DNA of 64,000 nt from Paenibacillus crassostreae (lineage in GTDB: Bacteria; Bacillota; Bacilli; Paenibacillales; Paenibacillaceae). A model generated the notes under the pieces. It saw nothing but the letters and a program-made list of their open reading frames with translations. It was not told where the DNA came from and did no database searches. Where the stretch lies: assembly GCF_001857945.1 (NCBI RefSeq), contig NZ_CP017770.1, forward strand, positions 2,108,001 through 2,172,000, given 5' to 3'. Positions 36,583 through 45,393 of the stretch are shown here, one piece after another. Both the position numbers and the translations under genes were made by a program. Position 1 is the stretch's first letter. The number at the start of each line of letters is the position of its first letter.

Positions 36583-37338
36583 CTACTTACTAAGTTTAAA
36601 AACTATGAAATCGCTGCAACGTAAATCTTCCTTGAATGATGGATACTTTTCAATCATTTCAGCCGATGGTTTGGGTTCCACAATTTCTTCTATTCGAAAA
36701 CCAGTACTAATAATTGTATTTATATAATTTGATAATGTTCTATGAAAAAATAGTACTTTATCTTTGTCATCTACTGGAAGGCTTTGCTCATAAGCTCCTT
36801 CATAAAAATAATTATCAACTTTCCAATATAACTTTTCTCCATCATCCGACTTAACCCATCCACTTCCAGGTGTCACAAAGCATGGATGTAATATAGAAAA
36901 AATAAACGAACCATTATCAACTAAAAGTCGATACATCTCACTAATCGCCTTATCATAATTTGGTAAGTCCTGAATTACCATATTTGAAACTATTAAATCA
37001 AAGCTTTCATCTTCAAATCTGCTAAGTTCTTCACAATTTCCATGGAAAAACTGTATGCCTAATTCCTTAGGAGTTCTTTCGTTTGCTATTTTCAACATGT
37101 TTTCAGAATAATCAACACCGATTACATTTGTACCTAATCTCGCTAGCATTCTGCTAAAATAACCTTCTCCACATCCAGCATCCATAACTCGCTTATCTTT
37201 TACCGATTCAATAAGATTAAGGATGGTTGGATTTAAAAATACTTCTCTATGTAAGTCACCATTCTCTCCATACTTAGATGTAAATTTAACAGCATGCTTA
37301 TCCCATCTACGAATCGCTTCCTCAGCATCAAATTTCAT
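36583..37338 (-). CDS. class I SAM-dependent methyltransferase
   Basis: 251 residues. Motif I is VMDAGCGEGYFSRMLARLG, motif II region is VDYSENMLKIANER, and the later segment is ESFDLIVSNMVIQDL. It belongs to the UbiE/small-molecule methyltransferase class; the target is unknown. It has a GGAGG-type site and lies 22 bp before the alpha/beta hydrolase gene. Confidence 0.86.
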   Translation of the reverse strand: MKFDAEEAIRRWDKHAVKFTSKYGENGDLHREVFLNPTILNLIESVKDKRVMDAGCGEGYFSRMLARLGTNVIGVDYSENMLKIANERTPKELGIQFFHGNCEELSRFEDESFDLIVSNMVIQDLPNYDKAISEMYRLLVDNGSFIFSILHPCFVTPGSGWVKSDDGEKLYWKVDNYFYEGAYEQSLPVDDKDKVLFFHRTLSNYINTIISTGFRIEEIVEPKPSAEMIEKYPSFKEDLRCSDFIVFKLSK

Positions 37339-37378
37339 CCATTAACCTCCGATTATAGTTAGAATTTCCTCTTAAACA

Positions 37379-37560
37379 CTAAGCCTTAGTCCATGTTGAT
37401 CTAGTGTAACCAATCTTCATACCAACTCGTTCCATATTTCGATGACTTGACGAACAGTATGAAGTCTGACTCACAACTAATTTACATGCATTCTTATAAG
37501 CATCATCAATTCGCCTCTGAATTAATGATGTTTGAAGACCTTTGTTTCTGAAATCCGGTC
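37379..37560 (-). pseudogene. GNAT acetyltransferase, C-terminal remnant
   Basis: The minus strand encodes PDFRNKGLQTSLIQRRIDDA, then AYKNACKLVVSQT and RNMERVGMKIGYTRSTW before a stop. This is the acetyl-CoA binding half of a GNAT protein with the usual PxxRxKGxQ pattern. There is no N-terminal half and no start. It marks old gene loss at this spot. Confidence 0.7.
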
Positions 37561-37672
37561 ATCTTCTTCTATTCTCCTTTCCTTGACTTGCTTCTGGTAG
37601 GTTCAAAAGGTTTAGCCTCACATTACTTATTGGCTTGGTTTAATTCTAATTTTAAAGCCAAGTTCGTCAGAG

Positions 37673-38830
37673 CTACCTTTCTACACTTAGTAACCAATAT
37701 TTAGCCTTGGCAGCTATTTCATCAATAAACTTGCTACCATTATCACTGTTTGTCAAAAGAACAATACCATTACCACTAGATAAATTAATATAGAAGTTAC
37801 TAATATAGCCTACATTATTCCCCCCATGCGTCAATATTGGTACCTTTTCCATTTTCGTGATTCTATAGCCAAGACCGTAACTATTTAAGCTCGGTTTAAA
37901 CATCATCTCAAGTGAGTCAGCAGTAAGTACATTTCTACCTACTGGTTTTCCTTGTATCTTATCATCAACAGAAGCAGCTACGAATTCTGCATAATCAGAA
38001 ATAGTAGACAGCAGTCCTGCGGCAGCTAGCTCTGTATAAAGCGTTATTGGATAAGGATCGCCATTAGTTTTGTAACCAAATGAAAGTTTACGAACTTCTT
38101 TTTCATCATATGTAAAGAACGAATGGTTCATCCCCAATGGTATTAATATCTCCTCTTTCATAAAATCAGAGAATGATTGTTGGCTAATCTCCTCAATCAA
38201 TAGTTGAAGAACCGTATATCCACCGCCTGAGTATTCATATTTCGTCCCTGGTTCATGTATTAAAGTAACCTTTGTACCTTCGCTATTCTCGCCATTTAAT
38301 GACTGTTCAAGGGTGGGGAAAGTTGAACCCGAAGGATATCCTATGTATCCACCTAAGGATAATCCAGATGTGTGGTTGAGCAGCCTTTCAATAGTTACTT
38401 TCTCCTTACTTAAAGGGGTATTTGGTATTTGCCAACGAGAAAGATATTGTTCAACTGGTGCATTTAAATCCAACTTCCCTTCTTCAACTAATTTCATGAC
38501 ACCCCATGCTGTGACAGGCTTTGAATTTGAAGCCACTTGAAAAAGAGATGTTTCATCTACTTTTATTTTATTTTCTACATCTGCTAAACCAAAGCCTTTT
38601 GACCACACAACCTCTCCTCCCTCTATGAGCGCAATCGCAGCACCAGGTACCTGATGCTGTTCCATGGATAGTGGAACCGAAATTTCTAATGAGCCAACTA
38701 AATCCTGAATCGTTGCAGCATTATTACTAGTTTGATGAACGCTCTTAGTCCTATTCCCTGAACATCCAACATTCAACAATATGATTGATATCATTCCTAC
38801 TGTAAGCAACTTTTTGAATATTACGATCAT
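37673..38830 (-). CDS. serine beta-lactamase-like lipoprotein
   Basis: 385 residues from the ATG at 38830, seven bases after GAGGAG; an ATG at 38845 lies ahead of that site. A lipoprotein signal ends at ILLNVGCSG. The class C/esterase fold shows the SxxK motif in ASNSKPVTAWG, YSGGGYTVLQ as the second motif and HGGNNVGYISNF as the KTG-like third motif. Such proteins are often D-aminopeptidases or esterases, not true resistance enzymes. It is anchored outside the membrane. It borders decayed DNA on both sides. Confidence 0.85.
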   Translation of the reverse strand: MIVIFKKLLTVGMISIILLNVGCSGNRTKSVHQTSNNAATIQDLVGSLEISVPLSMEQHQVPGAAIALIEGGEVVWSKGFGLADVENKIKVDETSLFQVASNSKPVTAWGVMKLVEEGKLDLNAPVEQYLSRWQIPNTPLSKEKVTIERLLNHTSGLSLGGYIGYPSGSTFPTLEQSLNGENSEGTKVTLIHEPGTKYEYSGGGYTVLQLLIEEISQQSFSDFMKEEILIPLGMNHSFFTYDEKEVRKLSFGYKTNGDPYPITLYTELAAAGLLSTISDYAEFVAASVDDKIQGKPVGRNVLTADSLEMMFKPSLNSYGLGYRITKMEKVPILTHGGNNVGYISNFYINLSSGNGIVLLTNSDNGSKFIDEIAAKAKYWLLSVER

Positions 38831-38885
38831 ATCAATTCTCCTCATATTCTATTTTTTTCTACTATATAATAGGAATCATTGTGTC

Positions 38886-39064
38886 TTACTTATTGTCTTT
38901 TGTTGTTTCTGTATTCATAAAACTATCCATTAAAAAAATCCATACAAACAACAGATGGTATCCTAAGAAAGTCACAATATATTCTGGCTCGATAAAAAGA
39001 ACTATAGGTAAAAGTAGTAAAATAGTAATATAAGAATAATTATAAAGGTAATAAACTTCCCTGT
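38886..39064 (-). pseudogene. membrane protein C-terminal fragment
   Basis: An open minus-strand frame ends at 38886 and reads REVYYLYNYSYITILLLLPI, then VLFIEPEYIVTFLGYHLLFV and a polar tail. It looks like two membrane segments of a larger protein. There is no start; the fragment runs into transposase remnant sequence, so it was probably cut by an insertion. Confidence 0.5.
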
Positions 39065-39124
39065 TCTTTGATTAAATAGTTCATCATAAATTTACGATAA
39101 TATTCAAAAAAATTTAATTTTGAA

Positions 39125-39305
39125 ACTACAATCGAAGCAAGCGTAAGCATTCAATTTAATGCCGATCCTTGTAGATTTTTTAACTCACTTTCTTGTCTTT
39201 TGGCGATTTTTCTTACTTGGGATGACGGAAGTAGCGGATTGTTCCTGAAGAAAATTCAAGATTCACTTGGTGTCATAAACTCGGTCAGACAAGGCTTGTT
39301 TCTGG
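39125..39305 (-). mobile_element. IS5-family transposase remnant
   Basis: Minus-strand frames give ALSDRVYDTK, a stop, ILNFLQEQSATSVIPSKKNR, and in another frame YKDRH-stop-IEC. These match the second and third DDE regions of IS5-type transposases (ADRxYDT, IPxKxNR, YKxRHLIEC). Two stops and a frameshift show it is dead. No terminal repeats were identified. Confidence 0.72.
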
Positions 39306-39360
39306 GTTAAATCCATCTATTTTAGCATCTCGTAGCCGATCACCGCGTCATGATGCTGTC

Positions 39361-39640
39361 CAGCCGTATGTTATCTAGCTACAATCACCTGAACCTCAAG
39401 TTGAGCTTAGCAAATCTATTCATCAGTTCCTTGTTATCTGTCGTCAATACCAGCATTGGACTGGACTGTATGGTGAGACACAGCTTCATTTTCGCGCCGT
39501 TCTTGATCTTCTTTTTCCTGGATACGACAAGGCTTTCCACAAGGTCTGCAATCGTACTTCTCTTGAATTATTATCTCGGTTCCCTTCCACTGCAGAACTA
39601 TTGGCTGCTGAGAGACATGGGAGTGAACATCGCTAGGGGC
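39361..39640 (+). mobile_element. IS110-family transposase remnant
   Basis: One plus-strand frame reads VICRQYQHWTGLYGETQLHF followed by RAVLDLLFPGYDKAFHKVC and TSLELLSRFPSTAELLAAE, the middle of an IS110-type transposase. A stop lies upstream (near 39376) and another after HGSEHR. Ends of the element are gone. It lies head-on with the IS5 remnant. Confidence 0.62.
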
Positions 39641-39845
39641 GACATGGAGACGTGCAGTATATGGAACAAATTGGATGGTATTCCCTCATCTTTATTCCTG
39701 CATGCCCCTTCAGGTGTTCCAAAACTACCGACTCCTCTGTCTCCTTCTTATCTGACACTTAGCTAAAGGTGAAATCCTGCGAATTCATGAGCCTGAGTGA
39801 GAAAACTAAATCATATTGAGGGAGTTTAATACGCAAAATTTATCT

Positions 39846-40241
39846 CTATGTCAATTGCTGCGCAATCTCCCATACATGTCCCGCAGGATCTATGAAGGCA
39901 GCAGTACGTATTCCCCACGGTCGGTCCACTGGACCGTTAAGTAGAGCAACTCCGCGTGTATTCAATTCGTTAATTACTGCATCCACATCATCCACCCGGA
40001 TGGTAAACTGGAAACGAGATCCTGATTCTCGGCTTGCGACTGTTCCAGGTTGAATCAGACCGTATGCCTCGGAAATATTCAGGAGGTTAATGCTCATATT
40101 TCCGAAGTCGAATACTGCAGACACATCGTCTTCATATACAGCTGAAAACCCAAATACTTCTTGATAGAACGCCCTCACCCTTTGTAAATCCTCCACAAAC
40201 AACGTAATAACATCGACATTCATCGACCCTAAAGTCCTCAT
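39846..40241 (-). CDS. VOC family (glyoxalase/bleomycin-resistance fold) protein
   Basis: 131 residues. MNVDVITLFVEDLQRVRAFY is the usual opening and FIDPAGHVWEIAQQL the usual end, with one metal-site Glu in WEIAQ. The protein is a single VOC unit, probably a dimer. The function may be isomerase, dioxygenase or drug binding; none can be chosen. AGAGG lies before the ATG. Confidence 0.84.
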   Translation of the reverse strand: MRTLGSMNVDVITLFVEDLQRVRAFYQEVFGFSAVYEDDVSAVFDFGNMSINLLNISEAYGLIQPGTVASRESGSRFQFTIRVDDVDAVINELNTRGVALLNGPVDRPWGIRTAAFIDPAGHVWEIAQQLT

Positions 40242-40294
40242 CTGTACACCTCTTCACATTTGGATTAAATCAAAACTCAGGTCGTCTGCCTACA

Positions 40295-41080
40295 CTATTT
40301 CTTTAATCTTATTTGTAATTTTTCTTTAATCTCTTGCCTATATTCTCCTTGCATTTCATCAATTCGTGCTGCCAAAGTTGGTATCATCCACCGTTCAAGG
40401 AATCCGCCATTCATATCAGCTAGCTTAATATACTCAGTTAAATATTCCTTGTTAAAAAACTCTCGAAGTTCTCCATGAATTAACCAATTTGGTGCATTAG
40501 GCGGTAGCGAATGTGATTGAATCATCATTGAAGTTCTTGTAACATCAGCTTCTTGGTTACCTACTAATAGATTCAACCAATCAATTATTATTGGGCCATT
40601 AGGTGAAATAATAATGTTATCTGGATGAAAATCATAATGACATATCGTATTTCCATCAGGTAAAAAGTTCAATATATCTATAATAATTTGCTTCTCATGA
40701 TTTGATATTTCTTGTGAATTATTAACTTTATTCGTTATTTCCGGTTTAAGATTTGGAATAATCTTGTTCTCAACATTATGAATCTCATATTGAAGATTTG
40801 CCATCAACTTAGCGTTATAAGATATACTCTGTTTTGTTGGTTCGATATGCCACAACATCGTAGGGCCATCAATTCTCTCATAAACTATACCAATCTTGCC
40901 TTCAAGTTCTACTAGTCCAGAATAATTAGGCGCTCTCAACTTTAAGTTATTTATTACTTCTGCATTTTTCGCTTCATTTATCGCAGAACTTTGATCATAA
41001 AATATCTTTATTACTTCAGTCTTTCCCCATCGATAAACTCTTGCAGTGTTACCAATACCAAGTAATTCGCCAATTTTCAT
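40295..41080 (-). CDS. APH-family phosphotransferase (aminoglycoside/choline kinase fold)
   Basis: 261 residues. The catalytic loop is CHYDFHPDNIIIS (HxDxxxxN) and the metal-binding Asp is in PIIIDWLNL. The N-terminal lobe is short, with KIGELLGIGNTARVYRWGK as the nucleotide loop and VIKIFYD carrying the Lys. The target may be an antibiotic or a cell metabolite. It sits next to the left edge of the repeat array, with repeat S0 upstream of its start, but no repeat follows it. Confidence 0.8.
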   Translation of the reverse strand: MKIGELLGIGNTARVYRWGKTEVIKIFYDQSSAINEAKNAEVINNLKLRAPNYSGLVELEGKIGIVYERIDGPTMLWHIEPTKQSISYNAKLMANLQYEIHNVENKIIPNLKPEITNKVNNSQEISNHEKQIIIDILNFLPDGNTICHYDFHPDNIIISPNGPIIIDWLNLLVGNQEADVTRTSMMIQSHSLPPNAPNWLIHGELREFFNKEYLTEYIKLADMNGGFLERWMIPTLAARIDEMQGEYRQEIKEKLQIRLKK

Positions 41081-41152
41081 GGTTTGTTCCTCTCTTCGAG
41101 CAACTGGACGTTGCGGATGGACTACTCATAAGTGTGTTTGAGAACTATCTTT

Positions 41153-41250
41153 CAGATAACGTTTAGCATTTCTGACGTTCAAGCAGCTTAAGTGACCGTT
41201 AGGTTCGGGTGGCACTGCCAAAGTGACGACGTAGGAATGTTTTGTCAGAC
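41153..41250 (-). repeat. array repeat S0 (degenerate, leftmost)
   Basis: Left end TCAGATAAC and the GACGTTCAAGCAGCTTAAG body are clear; the third arm is missing and the right end has decayed to GTCAGACAA. It follows the HAD gene in gene orientation and is the last recognisable site of the array. Confidence 0.65.
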
Positions 41251-41264
41251 AAAGATCACTGCAT

Positions 41265-41942
41265 CTAAGAGTTATCTTCACGATTCCATTGTTCTATTAT
41301 TCCTTCAAGTTCTAATAAATCTCTTACAATTCCATCTGATTCAAATCGTTCTGTATAATAAGTGTCTTCCTTCCATATCCCTCTCATACCAGCATTTATA
41401 CTCGCAATTACATCATTTGTCGGATGATCTCCCACGTAGACACATTCTTTAGGTTGTACGTTCATCCTCTCAGCTGCTCTAAGGAATATAGATGGATTCG
41501 GTTTTCGAATTCCCTCTAATTCAGATATCAACATCACTTCAAAGTAGTCTTGTATTCCTAATGCTTGAATATTACTGGATTGAAAATCACCATATCCATT
41601 TGTAATCATTCCGAGCTTGTATCCCTTATTTTTGAGATTAGTTAGTGTTTCAATTGTATTTGGGAAAGACACTGCAAAAGATGAGAACCTGGTTCTATAG
41701 TCAGATAGTAAGTCATTCCAATCCAAAGGTAACTCAAATTCCTTGATGAGGTCCTGGTAGACTTTATCCTTCCAGACATACCCACGATTATCTAGTTCAA
41801 TGAACCGGTTAATATAGTCTTCTTTATTAATATCCTTAGAATGTTTAATAATCCTTTTATACTGATCCACAATAAAAAGGTATAACGAATTATTCCGATC
41901 CAAAAGAGTTCCATCTAGATCAAATATGATTGATCGAATCAT
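41265..41942 (-). CDS. HAD family hydrolase (cassette gene)
   Basis: 225 residues. Motif I is IIFDLDGTLLD with both catalytic Asp, motif II is GMITNGYG, and motif IV is YVGDHPTNDVI. The cap between motif I and II is helical (subclass I). Likely a small-molecule phosphatase such as a phosphoglycolate or nucleotide phosphatase. It lies between repeats S0 and S1, with AAGGGCGG before its ATG. Confidence 0.88.
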   Translation of the reverse strand: MIRSIIFDLDGTLLDRNNSLYLFIVDQYKRIIKHSKDINKEDYINRFIELDNRGYVWKDKVYQDLIKEFELPLDWNDLLSDYRTRFSSFAVSFPNTIETLTNLKNKGYKLGMITNGYGDFQSSNIQALGIQDYFEVMLISELEGIRKPNPSIFLRAAERMNVQPKECVYVGDHPTNDVIASINAGMRGIWKEDTYYTERFESDGIVRDLLELEGIIEQWNREDNS

Positions 41943-41975
41943 GTATTTTTCCGCCCTTTAATAGTTTTAGTGATT

Positions 41976-42074
41976 TCCGACTAACGTATGTACAGTTGCC
42001 TGAATCCTCCTCCCTGAATTGCCTCCGGCGACCAAGGGGCGAATGCCCCGCAGCGCAGTTGCTCTGTTATAGGA
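41976..42074 (-). repeat. array repeat S1 (arm 2 deleted)
   Basis: Left end CCGACTAAC, right end GTTATAGGA. It keeps CCTGAATTGCC and GGCGACCAAGGGGCG of the third arm but lacks the CTTAAG arm. Its right end is the exact complement of the left end of S2 on the other side of the AraC-type gene. Confidence 0.75.
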
Positions 42075-42200
42075 TGTTCCACTCTCCTTCGATATACTTT
42101 CAATTATCACTTAATCAGGTTCGATTAACTTTCCAAATTCAATTCTCTTGGGTAATCCATCCGTATTAGTCTTAAACTATCGTTACTCGTTACATCAACG

Positions 42201-42232
42201 AAGGCTGCCGTACAGCTTCGCGTGGCAGCCTT
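42201..42232. terminator. hairpin after the AraC-type gene
   Basis: AAGGCTGCC and GGCAGCCTT form a perfect 9-bp stem with a 14-base loop. The tail is only moderately T-rich, so termination is likely but not certain. Bases 42075-42278 hold nothing else. Confidence 0.55.
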
Positions 42233-42278
42233 GTGTTGTTCCTTTCATTGAGTCCTCGTCTTTCCTCCCGTACACCAA

Positions 42279-43175
42279 TTACACTTTACGAATGGCGAAC
42301 CAGAGTTCGATATAGTTGAGGCCGTCTTTAGCGCCATACATTTCGAACTCTATCCCGTCCAATTGTTCATATCCGGCTGTCGGGAGCCATTCGGTGTAAA
42401 AACGTTTGTATAGCGTTTCGATCGTCTCGCCGAACTGATCCCACGGATGCGGTTCCGAGGGGAAGATCGCCCACGTATGCGCTGGAATATTCACCGAGGT
42501 ATACCCGTCCATGTTACTGGCTCCGTCTTTGAAAGCGCATAGCATGTACGGAAACGTCTCCGGCCCGGTCTTCCGGTAGCTACATACCGCATGCACGAGA
42601 TGCAGATTCTGGCTGACGAACGATGGCAAATTGCCCGCACGTGCTTCAAGCCGTTTCACATCACCGTTCGCATGACTCTGCTCCCAAAGCTTTGCTGGAG
42701 TCAGCACCGACTCCCCACCCCCATTAGTAGGGAATACACCTTCAATGCCGAACACTTCAAAGCTTTCCTTTGTTTCGATCCGATAATTCATCGCCTCTGC
42801 CCCTTTGATTGTGATAAGGAAGGACAGACGAGGGTAGGCTTTGAGCGCAATCCCCTCCTGACGGGCCATGGCCGGCGTGATCCCGTGCAGCGAATTGAAC
42901 GCCCGCGCGAACGAGACAGGCGATTCGTAACCATACTTCAACGCAATATCGATCACTTTCGCCGCTCCGCCGTGCTGCAACTCTAACGCGGCAAGCGTCA
43001 GCCGTCTTCTACGAATATACTCTGACAATGTCACGTCCGTAATGAACGAGAACATCCTTTGGAACTGATACGACGAACAGCAGGCCATGCGGGCCGCCTC
43101 GCTCAGTTCGACCTTCTCGGTAAGATTCGTTTCAATATAATCTATCGCACGGTTCATCCGCTCGAGCCATTCCAT
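42279..43175 (-). CDS. AraC-type regulator with GyrI-like effector domain (cassette gene)
   Basis: 298 residues from the ATG at 43175, after GAGGAGGG; a longer frame to 43232 has no site. The N-terminal ~100 residues are an AraC helix-turn-helix pair (ASSYQFQRMFSFIT-like CCSSYQFQRMFSFIT and SPVSFARAFNSLHGITP). The rest is a GyrI-like ligand-binding domain (YTSVNIPAHTWAIFP), the layout of Rob/SoxS-related multidrug-sensing regulators. Base composition is clearly more GC-rich than neighbours, suggesting another source. Its cassette runs from S1 to S2, with matching ends GTTATAGGA. Confidence 0.87.
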   Translation of the reverse strand: MEWLERMNRAIDYIETNLTEKVELSEAARMACCSSYQFQRMFSFITDVTLSEYIRRRRLTLAALELQHGGAAKVIDIALKYGYESPVSFARAFNSLHGITPAMARQEGIALKAYPRLSFLITIKGAEAMNYRIETKESFEVFGIEGVFPTNGGGESVLTPAKLWEQSHANGDVKRLEARAGNLPSFVSQNLHLVHAVCSYRKTGPETFPYMLCAFKDGASNMDGYTSVNIPAHTWAIFPSEPHPWDQFGETIETLYKRFYTEWLPTAGYEQLDGIEFEMYGAKDGLNYIELWFAIRKV

Positions 43176-43353
43176 CTTAGTCCCTCCTCTCGAATTCAAG
43201 TATAGGTGGAGCATCAAATAGCTTCGCAACAATTTGTGCCAAAAGAAGTTGCTTCTATAAATTGTTTCGTAGTATCTTGCCCGTTAGTCTGACTCCAATG
43301 ATCACGGTGCATCTCAGATTGTCGCACCCAATACGGGTAGCACTTAGGGGAGA

Positions 43354-43512
43354 CTAATCCTTTTTAGCTGGTTGCACAGCCTTACATTTATTTTTAGAAG
43401 AAAGTCGATTGCTACCAACTAAACTCCATAATACTCTATCAGAGGCTCTACCTTTTTTAAAAACGTTACCTAATATGCCCTTTTTTAAGGTTTCGAGCTT
43501 TTTAATTTTCAT
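43354..43512 (-). CDS. possible 52-residue basic peptide
   Basis: An open minus-strand frame starts MKIKKLETLKKGILGNVFKK and ends KAVQPAKKD, with coding-like lysine-rich composition. No good ribosome site precedes the ATG. It fills the otherwise empty stretch between the AraC-type gene and repeat S2. No family recognised; it may be a chance frame. Confidence 0.3.
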   Translation of the reverse strand: MKIKKLETLKKGILGNVFKKGRASDRVLWSLVGSNRLSSKNKCKAVQPAKKD

Positions 43513-43561
43513 GGGAGTTGAATACATATGGTTTTAAAAACACTAATGTATTGCGCTGATT

Positions 43562-43715
43562 TCCTATAACGTTCGCGAATTACCGACATCCAGACGGCTT
43601 AAGGACCGAAGGTCCGGGTGGCTCTGCCACTTGGCCGGCTGATGTGTCGCCTGGTTCAACTTGCTTGGTGACCAAGGGAGGGTAGCGACCGCTGTAGTAA
43701 TGCAATGTTATGTGA
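43562..43715 (-). repeat. array repeat S2
   Basis: Left end TCCTATAAC, right end GTTATGTGA; the two differ within the repeat. Body has GACGGCTTAAG, a GGACCgaaGGTCC tip, TTGGCCGGC and the GTCGCC third arm. Confidence 0.85.
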
Positions 43716-43749
43716 TGCCACCTCTCCTCCGATATCATTTTCAAAAAAT

Positions 43750-44202
43750 CTATTCATAATTTATTATAAACCCTGTTTTTATGCCTCTCTTAAATCCTGA
43801 TCTTTCATAAAATCCTAACGTTTCTTCTTTCTTACTGCTTGTCATTAGCATTACCTTATAACAATTTCCCTCTTCTGCTATTTCTAATGCTCTATTCAGT
43901 GTCAATCTTCCAAATCCTTTATTTCTATATTCCTCGTGAGTCACCACATTCTCTATTATTCCATACGGTCTTGCATTTCTTGTTAAATTTCTGACTATTA
44001 TCAACACACAAGAAGAAACTATTCTTCCTTCATACTCAAGTACAATTATGTTCATATTTGGATCATTCATCATTGATTTCCATAAGTCTGATAATTCTTG
44101 ATTCTTTAATAATTCAGGGTCTTCCTTATTTAAATGCTTATACAATTCTAGTAGTTCATTCAATTCATTATTTTGTATTAGACGCACTATAGATTCTGGC
44201 AT
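43750..44202 (-). CDS. GNAT acetyltransferase (cassette gene)
   Basis: 150 residues. The acetyl-CoA loop is HEEYRNKGFGRLTLNRALE and the end is ETLGFYERSGFKRG, a standard single-domain GNAT. The acceptor is unknown. Cassette ends on both sides are GTTATGTGA, a perfect match between S2 and S3. Confidence 0.87.
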   Translation of the reverse strand: MPESIVRLIQNNELNELLELYKHLNKEDPELLKNQELSDLWKSMMNDPNMNIIVLEYEGRIVSSCVLIIVRNLTRNARPYGIIENVVTHEEYRNKGFGRLTLNRALEIAEEGNCYKVMLMTSSKKEETLGFYERSGFKRGIKTGFIINYE

Positions 44203-44252
44203 TTTTACAACCTACTTTCAAAGCATATTTGATTAATAGCGTTGGGGTGGTT

Positions 44253-44442
44253 TCACATAACGTTTATGCATTCACGAACCCTTACTGGCTTAAGCTGCCG
44301 ACCGATCTAGCGCAGTGATCAGTTAGCCGGGTCGTAGACTTAGCGAGTGCAGGGTTGTCCCCTGAATTTCTTCCCTGCTTCCTCCTCGGGGGAGACCGAG
44401 GGACGTGGTAGTAGCCCAATGCGTGAATGCGATGTTAGATAA
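44253..44442 (-). repeat. array repeat S3
   Basis: Left end TCACATAAC, right end GTTAGATAA. Outer stem GCATTCACG with CGTGAATGC. Arm 2 is long (190 bp in total), with a GATCTAGCGCAGTGATC tip; the third arm is CCCC with GGGG. Confidence 0.83.
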
Positions 44443-44466
44443 TGCCTGCGACTTCTAGAGATACCC

Positions 44467-44892
44467 TCATATATTCTTCTTATCCATAAACTCAACACAA
44501 AATGGTTGAATTTCAGGTCTTAAACAATACTCTATTCTTTGTCTGAAATCTTTCCATTCTACTTTTTCAAGTGCTTCTTCCATCGGAAAGAAGCCTACTT
44601 CCAAGCTTTCAGATGATATTGTAAGTTCTCCACCAATTGGTTTGGCTAAAAATAAAGTGTTACAAATTGAGTTCTCTACGTTCTGAAATATTCCGCAGAA
44701 TTTGATAATTTCTATATCTATTCCAGATTCTTCTTTTGTTTCTCTTATTGCAGCTTGACTTAAGGATTCTCCCTCTTCTACTTGACCGCCCGGCATCTCC
44801 CAGCCTCTTCTTGGCCCTTTAATAAGTAACAATTCATTCTTTTCATTGACAACAATAGCTGCAGCAGAAAGGATATGCTTAGGTGGGTTCAT
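44467..44892 (-). CDS. Nudix hydrolase, first copy (cassette gene)
   Basis: 141 residues. The Nudix box is GGQVEEGESLSQAAIRETKE followed by ESGIDI, with all key Glu present. It should cleave a nucleoside-diphosphate compound; substrate unknown. It is clearly related along its whole length to the Nudix cassette at 57836-58264 (both have GPxRGWExPGG and RPxKPIGGE-like segments), so the array holds two versions of one gene. Confidence 0.9.
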   Translation of the reverse strand: MNPPKHILSAAAIVVNEKNELLLIKGPRRGWEMPGGQVEEGESLSQAAIRETKEESGIDIEIIKFCGIFQNVENSICNTLFLAKPIGGELTISSESLEVGFFPMEEALEKVEWKDFRQRIEYCLRPEIQPFCVEFMDKKNI

Positions 44893-44933
44893 TTCTTTGC
44901 TCCTTTATTGTGTATATATATTTTTCACAGATT

Positions 44934-45125
44934 TCATCTAACGTTGCGTATTTCTGACGTCCAAACGGCTTAAGCTCTCTGAATGAACAAGCGAAGCGAT
45001 CAAGCTTGACCGGGTGGCTCTGCCACTTAGCTGGTTGGATGTGTCTCTTGAATTAACTTCTATGAAACTTCATCCGGGTGACCAAGGGAGCGTAGCGATC
45101 GCTGTGGTAATGCAATGTTATGTGA
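44934..45125 (-). repeat. array repeat S4
   Basis: Left end TCATCTAAC, right end GTTATGTGA. The tip of arm 2 is extended by an AAGCGAAGCGATCAAGCTT segment, giving 192 bp. Confidence 0.83.
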
Positions 45126-45240
45126 TGTTATTGCCATCACTGCACAACCAAGAAAAACAGAACGTAGGATTTCAAATATTTTAGTTGATTTAGTTCTTCT
45201 CTTCCGCAGTACGCCTTCGATAGTAAATTCCAATAAGTCA

Positions 45241-45393
45241 GTGAGTATTAGGAAAAACGCTGCAATCGAAGATGATCTAAAACAAATCCAAGAAGCAAAA
45301 GAAGCCTTTGCTCGTGGCGAGGGAATAGATCTAAAGGATGTCATTGATGAGCTTACTCAATTGAGATTTATAAAGAGGCGCTCAAGTATATAA
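45241..45393 (+). pseudogene. antitoxin-like fragment of a decayed ParE/RelE pair
   Basis: The plus strand reads VSIRKNAAIEDDLKQIQEAK then EAFARGEGIDLKDVIDELT, which looks like the C-terminal half of an antitoxin placed before a ParE/RelE toxin. The frame is open leftward to 45115 and rightward into the toxin, so its true start and end are unclear. This pair is on the opposite strand to the other cassette genes, common for toxin-antitoxin cassettes. Confidence 0.5.

Noticed and set aside
39350..39766. 138-codon plus-strand frame with hydrophobic residues, looking like a membrane protein
   Set aside because: Another frame of the same stretch encodes a clear IS110-type transposase piece, so this frame is chance.
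45060..45344. Minus-strand 94-codon frame across S4 and the antitoxin
   Set aside because: It is the antisense of the repeat and antitoxin region with no ribosome site and no coding-like pattern.
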